From contig CAZTFV010000023.1 in NCBI GenBank assembly GCA_964613075.1, positions 1-17,430 on the forward strand: DNA of 17,430 bases. The letters run 5' to 3'. The notes under the pieces are model-generated. The model had not been told where the DNA came from. It was given only the letters and a program-made list of their open reading frames with translations, and made no database searches. Source of the stretch: CAYWEP01 sp964613075 (lineage in GTDB: Bacteria > Patescibacteriota > Microgenomatia > Levybacterales > UBA12049). The first letter of the stretch is position 1. Each line of letters begins with the position of its first letter. Shown piece by piece: positions 5,771 to 12,486 of this stretch. The position numbers were made by a program, and so were the translations under genes.

Positions 5771-5833
5771 GTCATTCCGAAATTGTTTCGGAATCTTTAT
5801 TGTTTGAAGATCCTGAATCAAGTTCAGGATGAC
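5771..5833. repeat. GTCATTC...GGATGAC element between lemA and htpX
   Basis: A 63-bp unit with ends GTCATTCC and GGATGAC and two hairpins: ATTCCGAA with TTCGGAAT, and ATCCTGAA with TTCAGGAT. It has the same ends and plan as the copies at 2748-2797 and 4726-4833. Confidence 0.85.
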
Positions 5834-5857
5834 ATTTTGATGCACGTCAAAATGTCA
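5830..5857. repeat. 11-bp perfect hairpin over the lemA stop codon
   Basis: TGACATTTTGA (5830-5840) and TCAAAATGTCA (5847-5857) are perfect reverse complements around a 6-nt loop. The right arm encodes the last LemA codons (VTF) and the stop. It has no U-tract on the minus strand, so it is more likely an mRNA 3'-end or stability element or a repeat than an intrinsic terminator. Confidence 0.8.
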
Positions 5858-6401
5858 CTTTTACCGGTTTCCTTTCTTCCTCAGTTGCGCCGAAGAACTC
5901 AGCAGGCTTAAAGCCAAACATGCTAGCGACAAGAGAGTTAGGAAAGACGATGATTTTTGTATTGAAGTCAAGGACATTGCTGTTATAAAACTGCCTTGAA
6001 TAGGCGATTTTGTTTTCCGTGTCAGACAGCTCATCCTGCAATTTGCCAAAGTTTTCATTCGCCTTTAAATTCGGATAGTTCTCTGCAACAGCAAAAAGGG
6101 ATTTAAGCGTATCAGTCAGCATGTTATTTGCTTCTGCTTTCTCTTCTGTCGATTTTGCCCGCATGAGAGACGTTCTGGCCTTCGTCACTTCCTCTAAAAG
6201 TCCTTTTTCGTGTTTGGCGTAGCCTTTTACCGTCTCGACAAGATTTGGGATGAGATCTGTTCTTCTTTTTAGCTGGACATCTATGTGTGATAGCGCTTCA
6301 GCGATTCGTGCTCGTGCGGTGACCAATGAGTTGTAGACAAACCAGACAAAAAGTACGATAATGCCGATAACGATTGCTATAATCCAGGGTAATGACAACA
6401 T
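5847..6401 (-). CDS. lemA: LemA family membrane protein
   Basis: LemA proteins are small, single-membrane-pass, mostly helical proteins of unclear biochemical role, often encoded next to HtpX. The 184-residue product has one N-terminal membrane segment (about 4-24). The family signature follows: NSLVTARARIAEALSHIDVQ, KRRTDLIPNLVETVKGYAKHE and YPNLKANENF, then ENKIAYSRQFYN, and it ends MFGFKPAEFF. Almost the full length is recognisable. A strong Shine-Dalgarno (AAGGAGGTGA on the minus strand) stands 7-8 nt before the ATG and overlaps the polX stop codon (6411-6409), which suggests translational coupling within one operon. This is the only strong Shine-Dalgarno I see in the window. The 3' end is built into an 11-bp hairpin. 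Confidence 0.96.
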   Translation of the reverse strand: MLSLPWIIAIVIGIIVLFVWFVYNSLVTARARIAEALSHIDVQLKRRTDLIPNLVETVKGYAKHEKGLLEEVTKARTSLMRAKSTEEKAEANNMLTDTLKSLFAVAENYPNLKANENFGKLQDELSDTENKIAYSRQFYNSNVLDFNTKIIVFPNSLVASMFGFKPAEFFGATEEERKPVKVTF

Positions 6402-6408
6402 CTGTCGT

Positions 6409-8175
6409 TCACCTCCTTAAAAAGGTATCAAGCTTATTATACTCGAAGCTATTGACAATGTCATCTTTTGTCGCCCACCCGCGTCTTGCAACCGCCACAC
6501 CAAACTTCATGAGCGCCATTTGTGATACCTCGTGGCTATCAGTATTAATAAAGAACTTAACACCATATTTTATCGCTTCGCGGACTAATTCATCCGGCAG
6601 GTCAAGGCGTTCCGGCCACGCGTTAATCTCAAGCGCTTTGTTGTTTTTTTGGCAAAAATCAAAGACAGTATCCCACGCCAGCTCGTACCTCTGACGCTGA
6701 TTGAGCATTCTTCCTGTGGGGTGGGACAATATTTTTGCTTTGGGGTGGGAAAATCCTTCAAGAACACGCTTTGTCATATCTGTTTTGTTCATAGAAAACA
6801 CACTGTGGATAGAGACAAGACATGCATCGAGCAGAGAAAAAGACTTTTCATCCAAAGCTAGGGTGCCATTTGGCAGAATATCTATTTCAAGCAATGAATA
6901 GATATGTATATTTTTGTTGTTATTTTTTATTCGATCAATTTCTTTACCCCTTTTTTTCATAATTTCATAAACTTGTTGTTTTGAGTGTTGCGAAAGACTT
7001 GGGTTATGCTCTGAAAAGCCAAGATAGTGATAGTGAAGTTTTTTTGCTTTATCGACCATTTCCTGCATAGAACTCCGCCCCATATCGTGACTTGGCTCGA
7101 TGTGAAAGCTTGAGTGGAGGTGAAAATCTCCTTTTATATCGGAAAGCTCAACAAGATCGGGTAGCTTGTGTTTGGCTGCCAGCTCTATTTCTCCTGTGTT
7201 CTCTCGGATCTCAGGCGGTATCCAGGGTAAGCCGAGGGCTTTATAGAATTTTTCTTCCGTGTCAAATGCCTGTACTTTTCCTTGTTTTCCGGCTTTTTTA
7301 ATTCCGTATTCGGAAAGGGATAGTCCTTTCTTCAGCGCGTATTCGCGAAGTGCAATGTTGTGTTCTTTACTGCCAGTGAGATGTTGCAAGAGCGCCCCGA
7401 AGCGCTCGGGTGGTTGCACCATCAGATCAATATGTCTGCCGCCTGAGATAAGTATGGAGGCAGTTGCCGGTCCTTTCTCCAGTACGCGCTCTTTGTATGG
7501 ATATGAAACAAAATGCAAAAGGGCCTCTGCAGGTTCGTTTGAGGCGACAGCGATATCAACGTCACCTATTGTCTCCTTCATTCGTCTGAGCGAACCGAGG
7601 GGATAAACATCACGGACTGCAGAGGATTTTTTCATGTAGGAAAGAATCTTTTCTGCAATGCCGTAGGCATAGGGGAGAACCATGCGGACATTTTTCTTCA
7701 CACCAGCCTTATACTCGGTGATTGCCTGCAAAATGAGCTCTTCTGATTTTTTGCCGAATCCCTCAAGTGTAGCGATTTTTCCGCTTTGGGCTATTTTTTT
7801 CAAGTCATCAATCACTGTATTCGGATTTTTTAGTTTGAAATGGGTAACTAATTTATACGCTTTCTTCGGCCCGAATGAAGGAATGTCCAGCAAAGGAAAA
7901 ACTGCAGGCGGAACCCCTTTCATTATCGTATCAAAATGTTGAACACCCCCTTTTTTTAGCAATTCTTCCAAATGTTGACGGATCGACGGACCGACTCCCT
8001 GTAGCTCTTCTATTTTTCCTATCTTTACCAGATCTTTTACTTCTGTAGGGGTAGCTTCAATGGCATCTGCAGCTTTCTGATAGGCGATTATTTGAAAATA
8101 GTGCTTTTTTTCGTCTTTGATACTGTATGAGGCAGCGACATTTCGCAAGAGGTGCGCAATTTGCTTGTTATTCAT
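6409..8175 (-). CDS. polX: DNA polymerase/3'-5' exonuclease PolX
   Basis: PolX combines a family X gap-filling polymerase with a C-terminal PHP exonuclease and acts in DNA repair. The 588-residue protein opens with the 8-kDa-like and helix-hairpin-helix region (LQGVGPSIRQHLEEL at 59-73; LDIPSFGPKKAYKL near 96-109). It has the nucleotidyltransferase signature GSLRRMKETIGDVDIAVAS with Asp205 and Asp207, and a third carboxylate Asp250 in RHIDLMV. The PHP domain starts GDFHLHS (Asp350, His352, His354), followed by GFSEHN, LLEIDILPNG, SIHSVFS, LSHPTGRML and INTDSH. The PHP motif usually written H-T-x-x-S-D-G is replaced by SSFHIEPSHDMGRSS, and the DHS position reads EHN. A promoter with TAGACT 6 nt before the ATG predicts a leaderless mRNA for polX-lemA-htpX. 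Confidence 0.95.
   Translation of the reverse strand: MNNKQIAHLLRNVAASYSIKDEKKHYFQIIAYQKAADAIEATPTEVKDLVKIGKIEELQGVGPSIRQHLEELLKKGGVQHFDTIMKGVPPAVFPLLDIPSFGPKKAYKLVTHFKLKNPNTVIDDLKKIAQSGKIATLEGFGKKSEELILQAITEYKAGVKKNVRMVLPYAYGIAEKILSYMKKSSAVRDVYPLGSLRRMKETIGDVDIAVASNEPAEALLHFVSYPYKERVLEKGPATASILISGGRHIDLMVQPPERFGALLQHLTGSKEHNIALREYALKKGLSLSEYGIKKAGKQGKVQAFDTEEKFYKALGLPWIPPEIRENTGEIELAAKHKLPDLVELSDIKGDFHLHSSFHIEPSHDMGRSSMQEMVDKAKKLHYHYLGFSEHNPSLSQHSKQQVYEIMKKRGKEIDRIKNNNKNIHIYSLLEIDILPNGTLALDEKSFSLLDACLVSIHSVFSMNKTDMTKRVLEGFSHPKAKILSHPTGRMLNQRQRYELAWDTVFDFCQKNNKALEINAWPERLDLPDELVREAIKYGVKFFINTDSHEVSQMALMKFGVAVARRGWATKDDIVNSFEYNKLDTFLRR
6411..6420 (-). promoter_or_regulatory. Strong Shine-Dalgarno of lemA overlapping the polX stop
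   Basis: The minus strand reads TTAAGGAGGT here, nearly the full anti-SD complement. Its last base belongs to the polX TGA (6411-6409). It confirms the lemA start at 6401. Confidence 0.85.
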
Positions 8176-8181
8176 GGGATT

Positions 8182-8211
8182 AGTCTACCACGTGCATTGA
8201 CTATCCTGCAA
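8182..8211 (-). promoter_or_regulatory. Promoter of polX, leaderless
   Basis: The minus strand shows TTGCAG (8211-8206), an 18-nt spacer ending in TGG, then TAGACT (8187-8182) as an extended -10, and 6 nt to the ATG at 8175. It overlaps the divergent tRNA-Asp promoter. Confidence 0.5.
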
Positions 8212-8225
8212 TATTTTGTTAGGAT
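8197..8225 (+). promoter_or_regulatory. Promoter of tRNA-Asp
   Basis: TTGACT (8197-8202), 17-nt spacer, TAGGAT (8220-8225). The tRNA begins 20 nt after the -10 box. Confidence 0.55.
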
Positions 8226-8245
8226 ACACGCACGTATTAAGCCTT

Positions 8246-8319
8246 GCGGTGGTAGCTCAGTTGGTTAGAGCGCTTCCCTGTCACGGAAGAGGTCGCGGGT
8301 TCGAGTCCCGTTCACCGCG
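8246..8319 (+). tRNA. tRNA-Asp(GUC)
   Basis: The full cloverleaf can be drawn. The acceptor GCGGTGG pairs with TCACCGC (one G-U). The D arm holds AGCTCAGTTGGTTAGAGC. The anticodon stem CTTCC/GGAAG encloses loop CTGTCAC with anticodon GTC. The T arm is GCGGG-TTCGAGT-CCCGT, and the discriminator is G (8319). CCA is not encoded. The 3' end runs directly into a CACTTCG...CAGTG repeat. Confidence 0.97.
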
Positions 8320-8338
8320 CACTTCGCTTCGCTCAGTG
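8320..8338. repeat. CACTTCGCTTCGCTCAGTG repeat directly after tRNA-Asp
   Basis: A 19-nt relative, in the opposite orientation, of the 20-mer in gatD (3122-3141). It abuts the tRNA discriminator base without spacing. The rest of 8339-8428 is AT-rich with a run of eight T (8354-8361), and I see no gene in it. Confidence 0.8.
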
Positions 8339-8428
8339 TAAACTTTTCCACCGTTTTTTTTGGAACGGGACGAGAAGTTCATAAATATCTTCATCTATCC
8401 TTATATTTTTGTTGTTTGAATTTAGTAG

Positions 8429-8456
8429 TTGCAAATTTTGAGGTTTATAGTATAAT
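8429..8456 (+). promoter_or_regulatory. Promoter of the LysM gene
   Basis: TTGCAA (8429-8434), 16-nt spacer, TATAAT (8451-8456). It is followed by TCCT, giving the TATAATTCCT decamer also seen before rplS and rsmI. The ATG at 8470 is 14 nt from the box, so the leader would be only about 7 nt. Confidence 0.65.
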
Positions 8457-8469
8457 TCCTTCTTACAAT

Positions 8470-9117
8470 ATGCCAGCATCAAGAATAGCAAGAAAGACCA
8501 AAACTGCCGTCCGAACAAAATCGGCATCAGCAAAACCTGAGAGCCGAAAAAATGGTCTTCTTGACTATTTTCGTTTCGGTGAATCGTATACCAGTCTTAT
8601 TCTAGGAATCGTTGTTGTTATCATTGCCTCGATTATTCTTCTCTCATTTGCGAAAAATACAAATATTGTCGGCAGAGCCAAACCAACTCCAAAGCAGGAA
8701 ACATCATCGACGAAGATTGAGCCCACAAAGACAGAGGCGCAGGCGAATCAAATCACCCCAAAAGGCGCTTATAGAGTTCAAGCGGGTGATTCGCTCTGGA
8801 CAATTGCTGAAGAGCACTATAATGACGGGTATAAATGGACGGCAATCGCTTCAGAAAACAAACTCTCAAATCCGGGTTTGATTGAGGTTGGTACCGTGCT
8901 GTCGTTGCCGAAGGTTGAGACTTCGCAGCGGACAACTGTCCAACAGATGAATAAGATTACGGGAAATACGTATACTGTTGTACGAGGAGATTACCTCTGG
9001 GAGATTGCGATTCGGGCGTATGGGGACGGGTATCAATGGGTAAAAATTGCCAGAGCAAACAAGCTTGCTAATCCGGATATCATTCATTCTGGGAACAAAT
9101 TGGTCATTCCGCGGTAG
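8470..9117 (+). CDS. Membrane-anchored protein with two LysM domains
   Basis: LysM domains bind N-acetylglucosamine-containing glycans such as peptidoglycan, so this is probably a cell-wall-binding envelope protein; no catalytic domain is seen. From the ATG at 8470 the product has 215 residues. It has a basic cytoplasmic N-terminus (1-38), one membrane segment at about 41-60 (LILGIVVVIIASIILLS), and a Lys/Thr/Glu-rich linker (65-98). LysM1 is at 101-147 (YRVQAGDSLWTIAEEHY to GTVLSLP) and LysM2 at 168-214 (YTVVRGDYLWEIAIRAYGDG to NKLVIP). The frame extends to 8416, but that would place the start upstream of the predicted promoter, so 8470 is preferred. It is a single-gene unit between two tRNAs. 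Orientation is probably N-in with both LysM domains outside. Confidence 0.9.
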   Translation: MPASRIARKTKTAVRTKSASAKPESRKNGLLDYFRFGESYTSLILGIVVVIIASIILLSFAKNTNIVGRAKPTPKQETSSTKIEPTKTEAQANQITPKGAYRVQAGDSLWTIAEEHYNDGYKWTAIASENKLSNPGLIEVGTVLSLPKVETSQRTTVQQMNKITGNTYTVVRGDYLWEIAIRAYGDGYQWVKIARANKLANPDIIHSGNKLVIPR

Positions 9118-9148
9118 TTCCACTTCCATTTTCTCACTCTGCGAAATC

Positions 9149-9157
9149 TGCTATCAT
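9149..9157 (+). promoter_or_regulatory. Possible extended -10 upstream of tRNA-Gly
   Basis: TGCTATCAT fits an extended -10, but no good -35 is visible. It would drive transcription through the 9-mer repeats and the tRNA remnant into tRNA-Gly. Confidence 0.35.
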
Positions 9158-9172
9158 ATGTAGCGAAATAGG

Positions 9173-9215
9173 TCACTTATGGTGCTTTGGTAGCTTAGGT
9201 TGCTTAAGTAGGTAA
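9173..9215. repeat. Tandem 9-mer repeat, degenerate (GTNRCTTAN)n
   Basis: Consecutive units GTCACTTAT, GGTGCTTTG, GTAGCTTAG, GTTGCTTAA, then GTAGGTAAC. This is the same phase and consensus as the gatA-gatB block (627-668), but more diverged. Confidence 0.7.
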
Positions 9216-9218
9216 CGC

Positions 9219-9253
9219 GCGGGAGCAGTTCAGTAGTAGAATGCTCCCTTCCC
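9219..9253 (+). pseudogene. 5'-half remnant of a tRNA-Gly gene
   Basis: It aligns without gaps to positions 1 to 36 of the intact tRNA-Gly that follows: same GCG start, AGTTCA, GTAGAA, and the TTCCC anticodon end. It then stops matching exactly after the anticodon. Its acceptor-side and anticodon-side arms instead pair with each other (GGGAGCA 9221-9227 with TGCTCCC 9242-9248). It cannot form a cloverleaf, so it is read as a truncated duplicate. Confidence 0.6.
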
Positions 9254-9270
9254 CCGCCTGCACTGGCCTT

Positions 9271-9342
9271 GCGATGGTAGTTCAATGGTAGAACGTCTCC
9301 TTCCCAAGGAGAAGGTTGAGGGTCCGATTCCCTTCCATCGCT
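9271..9342 (+). tRNA. tRNA-Gly(CCC)
   Basis: The acceptor GCGATGG pairs perfectly with CCATCGC, and the discriminator is T. The D stem is GTTC/GAAC. The anticodon stem TCTCC/GGAGA encloses TTCCCAA with anticodon CCC. The T stem is GAGGG/CCCTT. The T loop reads TCCGATT where TTCGATT is usual, i.e. C at position 55 instead of U. CCA is not encoded. It lies 69 nt before pyrG. Confidence 0.95.
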
Positions 9343-9377
9343 CAAGTTATGGAGGCAGGCCGTATGATTTATTTTTA

Positions 9378-9406
9378 TTGACTTCTTGGACAGTATTTGC
9401 TATGAT
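9378..9406 (+). promoter_or_regulatory. Promoter of pyrG, leaderless
   Basis: TTGACT (9378-9383), 17-nt spacer, TATGAT (9401-9406), then 5 nt to the GTG start at 9412. The expected transcription start coincides with the start codon. Confidence 0.7.
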
Positions 9407-9411
9407 TAATC

Positions 9412-11082
9412 GTGCCCCAAACAAAACGCACAAAATATATCTTTGTTTCAGGTGGAGTAATCTCGGGAATCGGGAAAGGGAATGTAGTCGCTTCAATAGC
9501 CGCTCTTCTTAAATCAGCAGGATATAAAGTAGCCCCAATAAAATTTGAGAATTATCTAAATATAGACGCCGGTACGATCAATCCCATTGAGCATGGAGAT
9601 CCTTTCTTGTGCGAGGATGGGACTGAAGCAGATATGGACATAGGATCCTATGAGAAGTTCCTCGATGAGGATATGGGGAAAGATAACTTTGTCACCATGG
9701 GACAGATATATAAGACAGTCATTGATCGGGAGCGACGCTTCGAATATAGCGGCGAGGATGTGGAAGCGATACCGCACATTACTGATGAAATCATCGCCCG
9801 GATTAAGGGTTTGGCAAAGACGAAAAAAGCAGATATTGTCATTATTGAACTTGGTGGCACGGCTGGTGAGTATCAGAATGTTTTTTACTATGAAGCCTCA
9901 CGTATTATGACGCTGAAACATCCCGGTGATGTCATCCATATTCATGTAACATATGTGCCCACACCTGTACATCTGGGTGAACCGAAGACAAAACCTGCTC
10001 AATTATCGGTGAGGACGCTTAATTCCATGGGTATTCAGCCTGATTTTATTATCGCGCGGTCAGAGAAATATCTAGATCAGAGAAGGCGAGACCGCTTTGC
10101 GCTTTTCTGTAACATGCATCCTGAAGCTGTTATCTCAAACCCAGATATTGAGACAGTATATGAGATACCAATAGTTTTTCACAAACAAGAACTTGAAAAA
10201 AAAATACTTCGGAAATTAGGATTTCCTGAAAAAAATGCAAAAATTGCTGCCTGGGAAGGACTGGTCAAAAAAGTAAAAGCCAAAAAGGCAAAAACAATTG
10301 AGATCGCGATAGTGGGGAAATATTTCGGGACGGGAGATTATCAATTGCGTGATTCGTATGCGGCGCTTTTTGATGCAATTGCTCACGCCAGTTGGCAGAT
10401 AGGGGTTGAGGTAAAAACACGCTGGATTGCGGCTGAAGAAGTTGAGAAAAAAGGCATTGAGAGTGTTATCGGAAAGCCGGATGGTATTATTGTACCGATA
10501 GGGTGGGGAAAGCGAGGGTTTGAAGGGAAAGTGACTGCTGCTTCGTATGCTCGGGAGAAGAAAATTCCTTATCTTGGATTATGTTACGGAATGCAGATAG
10601 CAGTTGTTGCATTTGCCCGCGATATTTTAGGTCTAAAAGACGGAAACACGACAGAAGTGAATCCTCAGACCTCAAATCCGGTTATTGCACTTATGCCAAA
10701 GCAAAAGGAATTTATGCAGCGGCGGGCATATGGCGGTACAATGCGACTTGGGGAATGGGAGGCTATTGTCAAGAAAGGGACGCGAGCATATGAGATTTAT
10801 GATACCTATGGCGGATTCATCGATAGGAAAACGGGCTTGACGAGTGAGCGACACCGACACCGGTATGAGTTTAATAACAAATATGCAGATCAAATTGAGA
10901 AAAACGGGATGGTGCTTAGCGCCAGGTCGGTTGCCGAGAATCTGGTGGAAATTATCGAATTACCTGAGGATAAGCACCCTTTTTACTTTGGTACACAGGG
11001 ACACCCTGAGTACAAGAGTCGCCCGCTCCGGCCACACCCGATCTTCCTTGCTTTTCTCAAAGCAGTTGCAAAACATGTCTAG
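9412..11082 (+). CDS. pyrG: CTP synthase
   Basis: CTP synthase makes CTP from UTP, ATP and glutamine. The 556-residue product has the N-terminal amidoligase domain starting KYIFVSGGVISGIGKGNVVA with the P-loop-like GxGKG. Next come YLNIDAGTINPIEHGDPF, GTEADMDIGSYEKFLD, IPHITDEI, IIELGGTAGEYQN and KTKPAQLSVRTLNSMGIQPD. A C-terminal class I glutaminase domain follows, with nucleophile Cys391 in GLCYGMQ and His531/Glu533 in GTQGHPEYKSRP. The usual LGICLGMQ reads LGLCYGMQ, and several blocks differ from E. coli-type PyrG (for example CEDGTEADMD for DDGAETDLD). This fits the divergent Patescibacteria form. Length is normal. The GTG start is supported by homology (PQTKRTKYIF) and by the promoter. 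The next gene follows after 14 nt, so they probably share a transcript. Confidence 0.97.
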   Translation: MPQTKRTKYIFVSGGVISGIGKGNVVASIAALLKSAGYKVAPIKFENYLNIDAGTINPIEHGDPFLCEDGTEADMDIGSYEKFLDEDMGKDNFVTMGQIYKTVIDRERRFEYSGEDVEAIPHITDEIIARIKGLAKTKKADIVIIELGGTAGEYQNVFYYEASRIMTLKHPGDVIHIHVTYVPTPVHLGEPKTKPAQLSVRTLNSMGIQPDFIIARSEKYLDQRRRDRFALFCNMHPEAVISNPDIETVYEIPIVFHKQELEKKILRKLGFPEKNAKIAAWEGLVKKVKAKKAKTIEIAIVGKYFGTGDYQLRDSYAALFDAIAHASWQIGVEVKTRWIAAEEVEKKGIESVIGKPDGIIVPIGWGKRGFEGKVTAASYAREKKIPYLGLCYGMQIAVVAFARDILGLKDGNTTEVNPQTSNPVIALMPKQKEFMQRRAYGGTMRLGEWEAIVKKGTRAYEIYDTYGGFIDRKTGLTSERHRHRYEFNNKYADQIEKNGMVLSARSVAENLVEIIELPEDKHPFYFGTQGHPEYKSRPLRPHPIFLAFLKAVAKHV

Positions 11083-11096
11083 TTTAGGTTTAAAAT

Positions 11097-12050
11097 ATGG
11101 CAGAAGGAAGATTTGGGATTAAGGATGCTATTTCTCTGGGAATAACACTTCTTCGCGAAGAAAAGCCGCGCCAGGCGTTGATAACGGATCCCATTAGAGA
11201 AGCTGCGGATAGAAAGCGGTTAAAGCTCGCAATGGAGGCGAATGTAGCTCTTATTATAAAGTATACCGAATACTCGGGAAGAGAAAACATCAAAAAGCTT
11301 CCTGCGGACAGAGTTCCGATTGCAGCTTTTCTTCATCGATCATCCAATACAGACGCTCAAATCGCTGCGGCAGAGTTGGCTGAGGATCTTGACTTGGTCA
11401 TCGCAAATTGGTCAACAAATACAGAAGACCGTCTTATGAAATGGGGTTTGAGGATAGCGGGAAACAAAAACTTTTCTCCAATTTCCGTTGCACTCCAGGG
11501 GCCGGCTCCCGCTACTAGAACTGACGAGAGACACTGGCTTAACATAGCAGATTTTGACAAGCTGAAAGAAGCAATGCTTGTAGGACATAAGGTACCACTT
11601 ATTGCTGCGCAACGACGAGGTTTTGATTGGATATTATATAGAAACAGCGGACTTGCGGTTCCGTTTTTGGCCCAGTATTCTGGTCAAAGATGGGTGCTGC
11701 CTGTTTTTGTAGATATTGATTACGAAGCAGTTCAGAAAGGGTTGGTTGATGATCCGCGTCGAGTCGTTCGAAATTTGCTTCCGGGCGGGGATAAACCTTC
11801 AGCAAGAGTTATTGTTGGTGAGCCCATGGAGCTTGAGCTCATTCCTGAAAACGAAATAGATCTTGTAGTTAGAAAGTTTTTTCGGGGAGAGAATCTTCCT
11901 AAAGATCTGGATGATAGAGCTGATAGGGCTTTTTTGGAAGTGCGATCACAAGGGGATGACATTGTTATGGCAATAGGAAGGTATCTTCCTCCTGAGCGTC
12001 AGGGCGTCTGGGCTGATCGAATCCGAACAAGATACGGCTCATCCGCTTGA
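11097..12050 (+). CDS. Conserved hypothetical protein, possibly PlsC-like acyltransferase fold
   Basis: I do not recognise this 317-residue soluble protein with confidence. No signal peptide or membrane segment is seen. Its motif order loosely recalls glycerol-3-phosphate acyltransferases. AAFLHRSSNTDAQI (about 80-93) resembles the N-H-x4-D block but with five residues between His and Asp. NSGLAVPFLAQYSGQRWVLP (about 184-203) resembles the block ending in PvvPv, and ARVIVGEPMEL (about 237-247) the end of the domain. The FPEGTRS block is not evident. It lies 14 nt after pyrG and its TGA overlaps the -35 box of the rplS promoter, so it is probably co-transcribed with pyrG. A role in lipid metabolism is only a guess. 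Codon use looks like its neighbours and it is clearly a real gene. Confidence 0.85.
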   Translation: MAEGRFGIKDAISLGITLLREEKPRQALITDPIREAADRKRLKLAMEANVALIIKYTEYSGRENIKKLPADRVPIAAFLHRSSNTDAQIAAAELAEDLDLVIANWSTNTEDRLMKWGLRIAGNKNFSPISVALQGPAPATRTDERHWLNIADFDKLKEAMLVGHKVPLIAAQRRGFDWILYRNSGLAVPFLAQYSGQRWVLPVFVDIDYEAVQKGLVDDPRRVVRNLLPGGDKPSARVIVGEPMELELIPENEIDLVVRKFFRGENLPKDLDDRADRAFLEVRSQGDDIVMAIGRYLPPERQGVWADRIRTRYGSSA

Positions 12051-12075
12051 GAATCTTCTCTAATTACGCTATAAT
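12047..12075 (+). promoter_or_regulatory. Promoter of rplS, leaderless
   Basis: TTGAGA (12047-12052), 17-nt spacer, TATAAT (12070-12075), 7 nt to the ATG at 12083. The -35 overlaps the stop codon of the upstream gene. It carries the TATAATTCCT decamer. Confidence 0.75.
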
Positions 12076-12082
12076 TCCTTCT

Positions 12083-12364
12083 ATGTTGCAACAGATAAAT
12101 TTTGCTCCCGGAGATACAGTCCGGGTGCATCAGAAAGTTAAAGAAGGCGATAAAACAAGAACTCAGGTTTTTGAAGGCATTGTATTGGGTCTAAAAGGTC
12201 GGGGAGAAAATAAAACGTTTACTGTACAAAAAATGGTTGGCGATGTTGCAGTTGAGCGCATCTGGCCATTGTACTCTCCGAATATTGAAAAAGTGATTGT
12301 AAAAGAAAAACCCAAAAGAAGAGTCCGCAGAGCAAAGCTTTACTACATGCGGAAGGCAAAGTAA
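12083..12364 (+). CDS. rplS: 50S ribosomal protein L19
   Basis: L19 sits at the 30S-50S interface of the ribosome. The 93-residue product shows FAPGDTVRVHQKVKEGDKTR, TQVFEGIVLGLKGRGENKTF, the TVQKMVGDVAVERIWPLYSP core, and the C-terminal RRAKLYYMRKAK. The frame is open from a TTG at 12047, but L19 homology and the promoter place the start at 12083. Compared with about 115 residues in E. coli, it lacks the N-terminal helix and about 10 residues after KLYYLR. This is a minimal version consistent with the reduced ribosomal proteins of CPR bacteria. It is followed by a 119-nt gap of repeats and then yraN. Confidence 0.96.
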   Translation: MLQQINFAPGDTVRVHQKVKEGDKTRTQVFEGIVLGLKGRGENKTFTVQKMVGDVAVERIWPLYSPNIEKVIVKEKPKRRVRRAKLYYMRKAK

Positions 12365-12381
12365 CACCTCCAAATCTTCAG

Positions 12382-12411
12382 TTATAAGTTATGAGTCCTG
12401 AGTTATAAGTT
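12382..12411. repeat. AGTTATAAGT repeat upstream of yraN
   Basis: AGTTATAAGTTATGAGTCCT followed by GAGTTATAAGT, a near-repeat within itself. It is related to the block over the gatD start (3275-3304). Confidence 0.75.
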
Positions 12412-12439
12412 GCTATTGCTTCTTGTCAAAATTGTTTCA

Positions 12440-12486
12440 TTGTTATTTTATTTATTGCTGAATTGTTGTATTGTTAGATTGTTATG
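12440..12486. repeat. ATTGTT-rich repeat ending in the yraN start codon
   Basis: TTGTTATTTTATTTATTGC is followed by GAATTGTTGTATTGTTAG and ATTGTTATG. The unit (A/G)ATTGTT(G/A)T recurs and the last copy contains the yraN ATG (12484-12486). Confidence 0.65.

Noticed and set aside
6719..6752. Direct repeat GGGGTGGGA in polX
   Set aside because: It encodes the conserved HPxxK and HPTGR motifs of the PHP domain; the similarity follows from the protein sequence.
8354..8361. Run of eight T after tRNA-Asp as an intrinsic terminator
   Set aside because: No stable GC-rich stem directly precedes it.
8333..8533. 66-residue minus-strand frame before the LysM gene
   Set aside because: It overlaps the LysM promoter and N-terminus in antisense, and has no recognisable motif or start signal.
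9154..9345. 63-residue minus-strand frame over tRNA-Gly
   Set aside because: It runs antisense through a tRNA and a repeat block, so it is not a credible gene.
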